The notes below the pieces were generated by a model. It had not been told where the DNA came from. It did not search any database and worked only from the letters and a program-made list of their open reading frames with translations. Below are positions 38,725 through 54,777 of a stretch of DNA of 64,000 nt, piece by piece (the first letter of the stretch is position 1; the number at the start of each line of letters is the position of its first letter). The translations under genes were made by a program, and so were the position numbers. Source of the DNA: Leptobrachium leishanense (taxonomy: Eukaryota; Chordata; Amphibia; Anura; Megophryidae); the NCBI GenBank assembly GCA_009667805.1, contig CM019063.1:413268626-413332625 (forward strand), read 5' to 3'.

Positions 38725-39895
38725 CCCTTTCACTGCTGAAGACGTGTGGGGCACGTCCTTATTGATGCACGTTACATGCTGAGGACGTGCCCCACACATC
38801 ATCAGCTGTGCGGGACCCCCGGCGGAGATACTCCCCTCTCTGTCCGGGGTCCCGTGGCGTTCTGACTTCAGCGTCCTCAGATGCTGAAGTCAAGCTCCTC
38901 CTGGCGTAAATGACATCATCGCGCCAAGCGCGATGACGTCATTTCCAGGCGACCCCCCGGCAATGCCGAGAGATAGCCTGGAAGGGAGGGTGGATCCGTT
39001 CGGATCCCTCTCCCTCCCGATCGGAAAGGAGCAGCGCCAAAAGCCATTCACCGCTTAAAAGGGGAGAGTCTCCCCTTTTAAGCGGTGCCTGGCTTTAGCC
39101 CCTCAAGCGCCGGGTTGCACTTCAGCGCCTGGCGGCGCTGATGTGCAGCCTAGCTCCGGTGGGGGCCGCCATCTTGGATGGTGGCTCCACCCCGGGTCTC
39201 CCCTCGCTGCCTGATGTCATCATGCATAGCGTGATGACGTCAGATAGCCGGGGAACCCCTAGCTGCCAGGGGATTTCACAAGAACCCCCTATCTCCAGAA
39301 CCGTGGCAGCTAGCGGGTCATGGAGGGTGTCATTCGAAAGGCCTGAGCATGGCCTTTCGAATGATACCCAACATGACTAGGTACAAAGTAAACATGTTTT
39401 TTTTAAAAAAAAACACATGTTTTTTTTGTGTGTTGTGAACAATATTGCTGCATTAATAAAAACATTTCAATTATAATGTGAACAATGATGCTGCACGAAT
39501 GATTTTTTTCTATGGGGTGCGTTTGCTAAAAATCCCGTAATTCCCCCCACAAAATGTAACAAGTCCCAATTTCAAATTTTTGTACAACCGCACCCCATAG
39601 AAAACATAACCGCAAACGCTCATGTGATATAATGTGAAAAAAAACACTTTACACACTGCAGATGATTAAAAATTCTATTTTTATTGTATTTTTTGTTCTA
39701 ATATACAGACAGGACATGACGTATACATATAAAAATGATATATTATGAATCTGCGGAGTCTCCCGGAAAGAACGATATATAATATGTCTGGGTCATTTAT
39801 TAAAATGTGGCTTCAAATCGCGTTTAAACATGATGAGCGAAAGCGGTAAAAATGAGCTCAGCACACAGCGGTGAAATGCCTCAGCAGTGAAGGGG
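38725..39895. mobile_element. TTAA-flanked non-autonomous element, copy A
   Basis: 1171 bp between TTAA at 38721-38724 and 39896-39899. The ends CCCTTTCACTGCTGAAGA and CTCAGCAGTGAAGGGG are inverted. A subterminal hairpin pairs GTGTGGGGCACGTCC (38743) with GGACGTGCCCCACAC. The interior includes GACGTCA-containing palindromes and an AT-rich right part ending GAGCTCAGCACACAGCGGTG. A diverged copy is at 56348-57317. No transposase. TTAA suggests a piggyBac-type mobiliser (inference). Confidence 0.75.
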
Positions 39896-39899
39896 TTAA

Positions 39900-40610
39900 A
39901 AGATAAGATGCATGGTTGAAAGACAAGTTATTTTATATGTCTGCACTGTTCTTAAATCTGTTGCGTATTCTTTGTTCTACCTTCACAAGATGATAAAACA
40001 GTTCATACCTGCTACTTGTTTTATGAATTATGGTTGGTATAAAATAATAAATAATTTAATAATGCACTACTCTTTGTATGTAGGTCCTATTTGTTCTGTC
40101 TGATGCATTGTTTGTGCTGTCTTTAGTCTCTCAAAGATCAAATCTTGAAATTTGGAACACAGACATCTTAAACGGGAAAAAGGAATCTGCTACTGTCACT
40201 GTTAAGAATTTTTATAGAGCCAGAATGCAATTTACATTCCGGGATTTGTTCATGAACTGCAATGTTTTTGATAAGGAAGTTGATTCGCAGACGTCCGGTT
40301 GGAACAATTTTACCAAACTTATGCCAGATCTCAACAGTTTTTACGAATTGCAAATAAATCTACAGGAAGCCGTCTCAGTTTTTGTTTTCCATGTAAAAAG
40401 GTATTACAGTTATGGGCTATTTACTTTTAATTGGTCGATTCGTGGCAAACTTTGCCGTAACAAAGACTCGAATCTTGCCTAAAGTGCTGGTATTTGTTAT
40501 GATGTCAGAGGCAGCTGCTCACGTGACCAGTTAATAGTGGTTTCAGGCTGGTTTTCCAAAAAGAAAATGAACACAACCAAAGTATGCTGGAGAAATAACA
40601 GAGGTTGCAC
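39900..40610. other. Intergenic, one unassigned open frame
   Basis: A 124-codon + strand frame at 40108-40482 has no recognised domain and no splice context. It could be chance or a relic. The rest shows nothing. Confidence 0.4.
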
Positions 40611-40611
40611 T

Positions 40612-40760
40612 CAGTTACAAGTATATATAAAGCTCCAACAAGTTCCGTAGCGCCATACAATGGGATAGACAGAATAACATATATACATACATGTTACACA
40701 TACAGAACAGTAAGAGAGAGGGCCCTGCTCAAGAGCTTACAATCTCGCCCAAGGGACTAA
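40612..40760 (+). repeat. Dispersed repeat (as at 21447), copy 2
   Basis: Matches 21447-21625 in order: TACAAGTATATATAAAGCTCC, AACAAGTTCCGTAGCGCC, GAACAGTAAGAGAGAGGGCC, CTGCTCAAGAGCTTACAATCT. The last block is also the unit of the minisatellite at 63390-64000. Confidence 0.7.
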
Positions 40761-40769
40761 ACCAACATT

Positions 40770-43320
40770 TAAATCCATCACCTAAAGAAATAAAATATAA
40801 AGGCTAGTGTAGAGGCTGGAAAAATTGTGTAACTAGGAGGGTGTGGATAGGAGAATATAGCTTACACTGTAAAATATACAGAAATGTGGCATATTGTACA
40901 ATAAGCCGTTGTAAGGATCTAATTGACTTTCACGTCGGGATCGCATTTTTAACAAATCTATTTATTTTAGTGTTGTAATTACATATAACCAGTTTTTTTT
41001 TCTAGGAAAAAAGGTGGGGTACTCACCACCATGAAGCATCATAAAGCATCAGGCAGTGAACGGCCAATGGAAAGATGGCATATGCTCACATGAGGGAGCA
41101 CGGCAGCGTGTAGCCAATGTATAGAGCCAGGGCCAGTCAATGAAATTGTGTTGCCTGGGTCCAAAGATGAAATGCTGCCGCCCCCTCAAACTATTCCCAC
41201 CAATACACGCTTGCTTATCACAGAGCTCCACAGCAATAAAACTCAGAGCAATGTGCTATTGTGAATGAGTGTGTCAGAGCTGCACAACAATAAAAGTCAC
41301 AGAAATGTGTGTTTTGTATGAGCGTATCTCAAAGCTGCACAGCAATAAATCTCCCTGTATTGTTTGCTGTTTATGTGCTTATCACAGAACTCCACAGTGC
41401 AGCATTTTTTATAATTGAAAAGTGAACAATAGTGCTGCATTAGGAAAAAATATTTTTTTATTGTTACATGTAACCTGGTCATGACCCCTCACATGACCCT
41501 CTACCGTCTATGAGTCCAGAGATACAGGGGTCCAAAGGACCCATGTAACTCCTCCATAGTAAATAGTGAATTCCCTGCCCGGAGGGGGAAGTCCCACATC
41601 TGACATCACCACGCCCATGCGTGATGATGTCAGATATGTCCCGCAGGTGGAGCTGGCTTCCAAGATGTCAGTCTTCTGTGGGACAAGTCCGCGATCGGCT
41701 CCAGGCTGTAAATTCCACCATGAGCTGCAGACGTTCTCCGCATCCTAGTCTGCCCTGCCAGTAAGTGCCGGTACCGGCAGAATAAAAGCCCTGCATATAA
41801 TCGCATTAAATGTAACCAGCAACTGGAAGGACCTATTAGATGATCCGTTGTACAAGTGTTGAAAACTTTTTATAGGATTAGTAACAGCTGGAATTTAACT
41901 ATTAACAGAGAGTCTAATGACATTATAACTTTTTGAACACTATAATATTCTTTATATAAGCGATGAATAATGCCAAACAGAGAAATGTGGTGGAAGTGCA
42001 AATATGAGAATTTGGTAAAATAACATATTGAATGTGTAGTGACATAATGCATTAAGAAAGGTATATGGGCTGGTATGACATCTATAAAAAAATTGCACAT
42101 TAGATTCATAGTGGCAAATGGGGTTAAATGTTATATGAGATGATTAATTGCAAACTGGGATGAAACAACACATTGAATGTGTTCTAACGTATGACAAATG
42201 TCATATGGGGTGAATAATGACATATTGACTGAAGTTATGTATATGCTGACTAATGGCAGTCGGGAGAAATGGTTTATAGGATGATTAATGACAAATCAGA
42301 TGAAATGATTTGTAGTATATGTAATTATAGTATGACGACTTCAATAGAGCTTGAATAATCGCATATGAGGTGAAAAATGGCAAATGAGTTGAAAAGGTGT
42401 GCAAGATAATTGATGGCAATCCATGTTCCTTAACCCAGTATGAGAAATCGTAATGCCATTTTTTCACTTAAAAAATTAAATCCTAATGTGTTTTCAATAG
42501 AATATACTGTATGAGTAAAAATTTGCAAGTTTTGCTTGATAAACATAAAACACAAATACAGTACCCAGGTGTTTTGTGGGTAGTGTACTTTATTATCTTG
42601 GCTCTTATCTATTCCAGGCAGAATCGATTTGGGATTTGTTGGGTTTATTAGGATAGAGGATTGTCAGCCCCCCCAGCATGAAAATTGGTTACTTCTTTCA
42701 AATGTATAGTTTAATTCCCTTCCCTTTTGGATAATTGGTTCTTTGCATTGCATATTGAGGTTCAGCAGCTACTGGAATGTATTTCAGACAGCTGACCATA
42801 TTTGAGAGCAATATAACCATCTCAAACACAATATTTTGCTTTAGTCTTTTGGATTTGAGCCAATGTGAAGCCAAGATCTCTCTATTATTTCTTAAGAAAG
42901 TCTGTGCCTAATCGCCTCTTGCAACTTACATTTAGGTGAACTGGAACCAAAGTGCAGATTGCAAACACAACACTTGTGAAGATACTACATCTGCAAAGTC
43001 CCAATGGTGGTTATAGGTCTCGTTAAAGGTGGATATATAGCATGGGGCTAGGTAGAAGGGACATTTTCTGTACTGGTCGACAACAAGAAGCCAAAAGCTG
43101 ATTTAGAATTCTGTTAGATCGGAGCTGGGCACCAGGTGACACCAGGCAATGCTGGATGTCAAGATCAGCAGGAGCACACGGAGTATGTGGAGAGAGGACA
43201 GGGAGTCAACCGGAAATACAAAAGTATCAGAATCCGCAGTAGCAGGCATAGAATATGGTCAATCCAAAGCCAAAAGGTCAGAGCTAACCGTATCAAAAAA
43301 GTTAAAGGTGCACTATAAAC
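40770..43320. other. Intergenic with two diverged tandem-repeat stretches
   Basis: At about 41215-41400, three to four degenerate units of about 65 bp share CACAGAGCTCCACAGCAATAA. At about 41990-42440, AT-rich units related to GATGATTAATGACAAAT recur irregularly. No gene is recognised in the remainder. Confidence 0.45.
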
Positions 43321-43325
43321 AACAT

Positions 43326-43565
43326 GATAGCAACATAGAAACATAGAAAAATGTCGGCAGATAAGAACCTTTCAGCCCATCTAGTCTGCCCAATTACATG
43401 GATACTTTACCTGGATTTATCTTTTGTTTAGGATAGCCTTATGCCTATCCCATGCTTGCTTAAATTCAATCACTGTTTTGGCCTCTACCACTTCAACTGG
43501 AAGACTGTTCCATGTATCCACCACCCTCTCAGTAAAATAATGCTTCCTGATGCAATAGCGTTACA
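43326..43565 (+). repeat. Dispersed repeat with ACATAGAAACATAGAA head
   Basis: The blocks AACATAGAAACATAGAAAAA, CCCATCTAGTCTGCCCAATT and GTTCCATGTATCCACCACCC form a sequence type I recognise as widely dispersed in amphibian genomes (general knowledge). I assign no class. Confidence 0.55.
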
Positions 43566-43569
43566 CTGT

Positions 43570-44205
43570 AAGTCATGGGCATATATAACCCCCTGCTACA
43601 GAAATTTTCTCACAGGATAACAGTGAAGTATATGCTAATGTTATATACTCAGCTGGCGTTTTCGTTCTCATATTCTGCTCATGCAGCCGCTTCACCATCA
43701 CCCAGTTTTCTTGGGAAAATCCTCAATCAGATCCCCCTCTTGGTGTATACAGATGATAACTCAAGGAGTATGGATATAAAATTGAATTAGTAAAATTACA
43801 AATGAAAACAATAAAATAAAATCAAACATAGGGTCTCTTAATCCGACGTGTTTCTTCCTGGTGGACGTCTTCAAGGATCAGAGCTGGCTGAACAGGACCA
43901 GAAGCATGATCACAGAGAGAAGCCAGAATCCAGAAATCCATTCCTCTTTCTTATGATCCCCTAGTCCATCGACACCCTGAGATCTCATCTTCTGCCGTCA
44001 GTCAACATGCAGCCAGCCATTTTATTATACAGAAGTACATTATACAGATACTATTTCCTCCTTATACTGCCCATATGTGTTTTACATACACAATCCACAT
44101 ACATACACAGGCACATACACAACAAGCATACACATACACAGGCATATTACATATACTAACGACTGGTACAAGTTGTTAAATACATCTCTAGGATTTTGAC
44201 ATAAA
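43570..44205. other. Intergenic with a CGTGTTTCTTCC-type repeat fragment
   Basis: 43843-43880 has CGACGTGTTTCTTCCTGGTG then GACGTCTTCAAGG, a weak member of the CGTTTCG...CTTCATCAG motif group. CA-rich microsatellite-like DNA lies at 44085-44150. No gene. Confidence 0.4.
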
Positions 44206-44207
44206 AA

Positions 44208-44508
44208 TTAAAATTCAAAACATTTTCTATATTCCTGGCCCTGTGGCATGGATCTGGCTGAGGTTGAAGCATCTGGAGGCCTTCTTCGTGGGAGAATTGG
44301 GCCCGGCGGAGCGGACCTTCCTGCCTTCTTGCTGGACACTGGTTGAGTTAGCCTGCCCTGCTGTATTTTTGCTGTATTTTTGGTACAGGCCTCCTGCAAT
44401 TTTTTCTGAGAAGACACCCCATGTTTTGCTTTGTGCCCCCCCTCCTCTCCCCGTAAAGCTGAGTTTTCTCTTTTTTGGCTGACTTTTGTCATTGTTTTTA
44501 CTGTCCAC
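44208..44508 (-). pseudogene. Possible LINE ORF1 N-terminus or other retroelement fragment
   Basis: Two overlapping minus frames (94 and 93 codons) start near 44492-44508. The first, MTKVSQKRENSALRGEEGG..., is rich in K, Q, A, P and S and stops at a TAA at the lower end. A basic, low-complexity start such as this is seen in LINE ORF1 proteins, but no coiled coil or RRM follows. The sequence beyond is CA-repeat DNA, so any element is cut short. It lies just outside the Helitron-like element. Function unknown. Confidence 0.25.
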
Positions 44509-44999
44509 GCCTCTACATGTGGTATTCGCAGATGGCTATTTTATTTTTATTTTCTCAGACGTTTAGCTGAAGACACTCATTTACTTTTTCTTTTCGTTCT
44601 ATTTTATTTACACCCCTCCTTTTTTTTGGCATATAAGGGTTTCCTCCGGGACCACCATCGCGGCCTGGTGCCAGACTTGGCCACCCGAGCACCTGGGCCT
44701 AGTGCCAAATATCCTTCTTGGCCTCCCACGGTCCGCCGGACATGCAGTAAGATACCAGGGACAGCACAGTTCTGGCCTCTGCCACTACCCCTTGTTTTGT
44801 TCTCTCCCCACCCCCCTTTTTTTTTTCTTTTCTTTTTTTTCCTATTATTATTAGATGTTTTTGGCTGACTTTCTGTTGGTTTATTGTTTTTCACACGCTG
44901 AGCTCTGGTTGTTTATTTTGTGTGGCCCTACAAGGCCCTCTTTGTTTGATTGCAAGCTGACATCTATACTATAATTGAGTAAGCTAAAAACTGTCCGTC

Positions 45000-45130
45000 G
45001 CCAAAAGCCGTCTGCGCATGCGCGACGGACATTTGAAAGCGGCCGTTAAAACACACAGGTAGCTGCGCGTGCCGGCCGCGTGAAAAAAAAAAAAAAAATG
45101 GCACGAGCCGCGCGCAGCTACCCGTGTGTT
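45000..45130. repeat. Helitron lead: NRF1-like site and A-run hairpin
   Basis: CTGCGCATGCGCGAC at about 45011-45025 contains the NRF1-type palindrome TGCGCATGCGC. Next, CACACAGGTAGCTGCGCG (45052 on) pairs with CGCGCAGCTACCCGTGTG (45110 on) across a 16-A run. Protein binding is inference. Confidence 0.6.
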
Positions 45131-47205
45131 TACACGGCCAGATGCCCCGATCCTCCAGCGGTGACCGTCCTCCGGCTGCCGGCGGGCCTCCAGGCTCAGG
45201 TTTGGCGAGCCGGGGACTCGCCTAAGCCTAGAGGCCCGCGAGCAGCCAGCGGCAGCCTGAGAAGGTCACCGCTGGAGGATCGGGGCCGAAGTTCCCAAAA
45301 AATACACCCCAAAATCGGCCCTGAGCTCCAGCGGAGACTCCTCCGGCTGCCGCTGGCTGCTCGGCGGGCCTCTAGGCTTAGGCGAGCCCCCGGCTCGGTT
45401 TGGGCCTACAGGCCCAGCCGAGGACTCGCCTAAGCCTAGAGGCCCGCCGAGCAGCCAGCGGCAGCCGGAGAAGGTCACCGCTGGAGGATCGGGGCCGAAG
45501 TTCCCAAAAAATACACCCCAAAATCGGCCCTGAGCTCCAGCGGAGACCTCCTCTGGCTGCCGCTGGCTGCTCGGCGGGCCTCTAGGCTTAGGCGAGCCCC
45601 CGGCTCGGTTTGGGCCTACAGGCCCAGCCGAGCCGGGGACTCGCCTAAGCCTAGAGGCCCGCCGAGCAGCCAGCGGCAGCCGGAGAAGGTCACCGCTGGA
45701 GGATCGGGGCCGAAGTTCCCAAAATATACACCCCAAAATCGGCCCTGAGCTCCAGCGGAGACCTCCTCCGGCTGCCGCTGGCTGCTCGGCGGGCCTCTAG
45801 GCTTAGGCGACCCCCCGGCTCGGTTTGGGCTACAGGCCCAGCCGAGCCGGGGACTCGCCTAAGCCTAGAGGCCCGCCGAGCAGCCAGCGGCAGCCGGAGA
45901 AGGTCACGCTGGAGGATCGGGGCCGAAGTTCCAAAAAATACACCCCAAAATCGGCCCTGAGCTCCAGCGGAGACCTCCTCCGGCTGCCGCTGGCTGCTCG
46001 GCGGGCCTCTAGGCTTAGGCGACCCCCCGGCTCGGTTTGGGCCTACAGGCCCAGCCGAGCCGGGGACTCGCCTAAGCTAGAGGCCCGCCGAGCAGCCAGC
46101 GGCAGCCTGAGAAGGTCACCGCTGGAGGATCGGGGCCGAAGTTCCAAAAAATACACCCCAAAATCGGCCCTGAGCTCCAGCGGAGACCTCCTCCGGCTGC
46201 CGCTGGCTGCTCGGCGGGCCTCTAGGCTTAGGCGAGCCCCCGGCTCGGTTTGGGCCTACAGGCCCAGCCGAGGACTCGCCTAAGCCTAGAGGCCCGCCGA
46301 GCAGCCAGCGGCAGCCGGAGAAGGTCACCGCTGGAGGATCGGGGCCGAAGTTCCCAAAAAATACACCCCAAAATCGGCCCTGAGCTCCAGCGGAGACCTC
46401 CTCGGCTGCCGCTGGCTGCTCGGCGGGCCTCTAGGCTTAGGTGAGCCCCCGGCTCGGTTTGGGCCTACAGGCCCAGCCGAGCCGGGGACTCGCCTAAGCC
46501 TAGAGACCCGCCGAGCAGCCAGCGGCAGCCGGAGAAGGTCACCGCTGGAGGATCGGGGCCGAAGTTCCCAAAAAATACACCCCAAAATCGGCCCTGAGCT
46601 CCAGCAGAGACCTCCTCCGGCTGCCGCTGGCTGCTCGGCGGGCCTCTAGGCTTAGGCGAGCCCCCGGCTCGGTTTGGGCCTACAGGCCCAGCCGAGCCAG
46701 GGACTCGCCTAAGCCTAGAGGCCCGCCGAGCAGCCAGCGGCAGCCGGAGAAGGTCACCGCTGGAGGATCGGGGCCGAAGTTCCCAAAAAATACACCCCAA
46801 AATCGGCCCTGAGCTCCAGCGGAGACCTCCTCCGGCTGCCGCTGGCTGCTCGGCGGGCCTCTAGGCTTAGGCGAGCCCCCGGCTCGGTTTGGGCCTACAG
46901 GCCCAGCCGAGCCGGGGACTCGCCTAAGCCTAGAGGCCCGCCGAGCAGCCAGCGGCAGCCTGAGAAGGTCACCGCTGGAGGATCGGGGCCGAAGTTCCCA
47001 AAAAATACACCCCAAAATCGGCCCTGAGCTCCAGCGGAGACCTCCTCCGGCTGCGCTGGCTGCTCGGCGGCCTCTAGGCTTAGGCGAGCCCCCGGCTCGG
47101 TTTGGGCCTACAGGCCCAGCCGAGCCGGGGACTCGCCTAAGCCTAGAGGCCCGCCGAGCTGCCAGCGGCAGCCGGAGGAGGTCACCGCTGGGGATCAGGG
47201 CCGAG
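45131..47205. repeat. Tandem array of ~215-bp hairpin monomers
   Basis: Nine copies of the unit can be counted by the landmark AAAATCGGCCCTGAGCTCC (about 45311, 45521, 45733, 45947, 46160, 46371, 46584, 46799, 47013), spaced 210-215 bp. Each unit is itself a long inverted repeat: CGGCTGCCGCTGGCTGCTCG ... CTCTAGGCTTAGGCGAG pairs with its reverse copy around GGCCTACAGGCC. Units are nearly identical, with sporadic 1-5-bp deletions. The 100-170-codon frames on both strands repeat with the unit and are not genes. Confidence 0.92.
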
Positions 47206-47216
47206 GTTCCAAAACA

Positions 47217-47415
47217 TACTCACCGACATCGGCCTCCTGCGATGGCGGTCCCGCTTGCAGCATCCTCTCTCTCTCCGTTGTTCGCCGGAATGACGTCACG
47301 AAAGCTTTGACCCCGGGGTCAAAGGCTTCCGTGATGTCATCCCGGCGACCAACGGAGAGAGAGAGAGGACGCTGGAAGCGGGACCGCCATCGCTGGAGGG
47401 CCGATGTAGGTGAGT
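47217..47415. repeat. 200-bp palindrome with CRE-like core
   Basis: Arms 47217-47310 and 47314-47415 mirror each other: ACTCACCGACATCGGCC against GGGCCGATGTAGGTGAGT, and AATGACGTCACGAAAGC against GCTTCCGTGATGTCATC. The centre is GACCCCGGGGTC. The left arm has a perfect TGACGTCA and the right arm TGATGTCA. Confidence 0.85.
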
Positions 47416-48845
47416 ATATCCACGAGCTGGGGGCCATATCCACGAGCGGGGGGGCCATATCCATGAGCGGGGGGGCCAATATCCACGAGTTGGGGCAGTA
47501 TCCATGTGCTGGGGCAATATCCACGAGCTGGGGCAGTATCCACGTGCTGGGGCAATATCCACATGCTGGGGCGATATCCACGAGCTGGGGCAGAATCCAC
47601 GTGCTGGGGCAGTATCCACGTGCTGGGGCAATATCCACGAGCTGGGGGCAGTATCCACGAGCTGGGGGCAGTATCCACGAGCTGGGGCAGTATCCACGAG
47701 CTGGGGCGATATCCACGAGCTGGGGCGATATCCACGTGCTGGGGCAATATCACGTGCTGGGGCAGTATCCACGAGCTGGGGCAGTATCCACGAGCTGGGG
47801 CAATATCCACGTGCTAGGGCAGTATCCACGAGCTGGGGCAGTATCCACGAGCTGGGGCAATATCCACGTGCTGGGGCAATATCCACGTGCTGGGGCAGTA
47901 TCCACGAGCTGGGGCAGTATCCACGAGCTGGGGCAGTATCCACGTGCTTGGGCAGTATCCACGTGCTGGGGCAATATCCACGAGCTTGGGCAGTATCCAC
48001 GAGCTGGGGCAGTATCCACGAGCTGGGGCAATATCCACGTGCTGGGGCAGTATCCACGTGCTGGGGCAGTATCCATCCACGTGCTGGGGCAGTATCCACG
48101 TGCTGGGGCAGTATCCACGTGCTGGGGCAGTATCCATCCACGTGCTGGGGCAATATCCACGTGCTGGGCAGTATCCATGTGCTGGGGCAATATCCACGAC
48201 CTGGGGCAGTATCCACGAGCTGGGGCAATATCCATGTGCTGGGGCAATATCCACGTGCTGGGCAGTATCCACGTGCTGGGGCAGTATCCACGTGCTGGGG
48301 CAATATCCACGTGCTGGGGCAATATCCACATGCTGGGGCAGTATCCACGTGCTGGGGCAGTATCCAGGAGCTGGGGCAGTATCCACGAGCTGGGGCAGTA
48401 TCCACGAGCTGGGGCAATATCCACGTGCTGGGCAGTATCCATCCACGTGCTGGGGCAATATCCACGTGCTAGGGCAGTATCCACGAGCTGGGGCAGTATC
48501 CACGAGCTGGGGCAATATCCACGAGCTGGGGCAATATCCACGTGCTGGGGCAATATCCACGAGCTGGGGCAGTATCCACGAGCTGGGGCAATATCCACGA
48601 GCTGGGGCAATATCCACGTGCTGGGGCAATATCCACGTGCTGGGGCAGTATCCACGTTCTGGGGCAATATCCACGTGCTGGGGCAGTATCCACGAGCTGG
48701 GGCAATATCCACGTGCTGGGGCAATATCCACGTGCTGGGGCAGTATCCACGAGCTGGGGCAATATCCACGAGCTGGGGCAGTATCCACGAGCTGGGGCAG
48801 TATCCACGAGCTGGGGCAGTATCCATGAGCAGGGGCAGTATATCC
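47416..48845. repeat. 19-bp minisatellite, ~75 units
   Basis: Unit TATCCACGAGCTGGGGCAG. Two positions vary in an almost binary way: CACGAG or CACGTG, and GCAGTATCC or GCAATATCC. A few units carry an extra TCCA. Because 19 is not a multiple of 3 and the unit has no stop on either strand, all six frames stay open, giving frames up to 524 codons (47307-48881). These are not proteins. CACGTG units are E-box palindromes. Confidence 0.93.
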
Positions 48846-48881
48846 ACAATAGACTGCCCTCTGGGCAGACTTTACAACTAG

Positions 48882-49553
48882 TTTACAAAATAAAAAATTG
48901 AGAATTTTAAAAAAAACAGACAAGAAAACCCAAAACATTCTCTATTAATTGTCTGCATCAACTGTAGACATGATGTTTCGAGAAATATAATGCAAGTAAA
49001 ATGAGAATGAATGTATAGGAGATAAAAAAAAAAAAGGTTCTGGAGGAGAGAGGTTAATAAACAATTAGAATGGTGAGCGATACTAATGGTCTGGAAATAA
49101 ATGCGGTATAAACATGGAGAGTCAGAAGGAGGAGACATTTAGGGAATCAACCGGGAATTCCCTTGGAGGGTGAAACTTTGCATTAGTCTCGATGGTAGAT
49201 CAATAGTTTGTGATAAGCGTTATATGTGATACCAGACAGTATCAGAGGTCGAGCCGGAGCAGGGGCCTTAATCAGAGATATCCTCACTTGCAAGAATTTT
49301 CACTGCCATAAGGGCATACATTGGAAGCCACTTAGGCAAAGCAAGTCTTCATTGTGCAGCTGCTGTAAGGGACTGAAGAGGGGCAGCCTGTTACGTGACA
49401 TGCCGGCTCCAGAGCCCTCGCTGCACCAGCTGGAACTTCCCACCTGCCAATAGAGTTTGAATGACTCAACAAGTAGGAGGAAAGTGCAGCATTACTGTGT
49501 GTTGTGGCTGACCTAGACTGCTATTTATGTAAATACTACTATTTATTTAAGTG
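48882..49553. other. Intergenic between Helitron-like element and Tc1 cluster
   Basis: AT-rich then mixed sequence. No gene or repeat end recognised apart from the flanking elements. Confidence 0.45.
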
Positions 49554-49555
49554 TA

Positions 49556-51185
<1,630 letters not shown>

Positions 51186-51187
51186 TA

Positions 51188-52798
<1,611 letters not shown>

Positions 52799-52822
52799 TA
52801 TATATGCTGACACACCATTATA

Positions 52823-54432
<1,610 letters not shown>

Positions 54433-54434
54433 TA

Positions 54435-54777
54435 GTATCATATCATATGTGTTTATGCTCTGCATGTGTGTGTATGTGTGCTTTGTGTATGGCACCTCTG
54501 GGCACGTGCGTGTATGCTATGCGTGGCATGCAACTCTGTGTATGCTTTGCATGCTTGTTTGTACCCTGCATTTGTGTCTGCTCTCAATGTTTGTATATGC
54601 TCTGCATGCATGTGCTCTCCGTGTCTGTCTATTCTCTACATGTATGTATGGACTGCATTTGTGTATGTGTATTGTGTGTATGAGTGTGTGTATGTATTTT
54701 CTTGAATGTGTGTATTCTGCAAGGGTGTGTGTATGGGTATACTGCATGGGTGTGTGTGATTTGCATGTATGTATACT
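54435..54777 (+). repeat. Degenerate TGTATGCTCTGCATG minisatellite
   Basis: Irregular repeats of TGTGTGTATG and TGCTCTGCATG words. The open frames on both strands are low complexity and not genes. Confidence 0.7.

Larger units (their letters stand above)
44963..48881 (+). mobile_element. Helitron-like non-autonomous element, 3.9 kb
   Basis: The 5' end is A|TCTATACTATAATTGAGT, the typical TC-start of Helitrons. The 3' end has a hairpin CTGCCC-TCT-GGGCAG (48854-48868), nine bases, then CTAG (48878-48881) followed by T. Insertion between A (44962) and T (48882), lack of target duplication, lack of terminal inverted repeats and a CTRR end with upstream hairpin are the defining Helitron signs. 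No Rep/helicase frame is present. The interior is, in order, a CpG-rich lead with an A-run hairpin, about nine 210-215-bp hairpin monomers, a 200-bp palindrome, and a 19-bp minisatellite of about 75 units. Tandem arrays near the 3' end are common in Helitrons. The scale here is unusual. Confidence 0.72.

Noticed and set aside
40108..40482. A 124-codon frame as a gene
   Set aside because: No recognised domain, no splice or promoter signals that stand out, and AT-rich context. Left as unassigned.
45080..47015. Arginine/proline-rich 110-156-codon frames recurring every 215 bp
   Set aside because: The same frame restarts in each monomer on both strands. It reflects the GC-rich hairpin unit, not a gene family.
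45131..47205. CRISPR-like or LINE-promoter interpretation of the regular 215-bp array
   Set aside because: There are no unique spacers, so it is not CRISPR. LINE promoter monomers were considered, but the TC...hairpin-CTAG ends and A|T site fit a Helitron better.
47307..48881. A 524-codon + strand open frame and several 300-390-codon frames on both strands
   Set aside because: They run through a 19-bp repeat that lacks stops in any frame. The translation is a 19-residue repeat (57 bp) in every frame, so it is an artefact, not a repeat protein.
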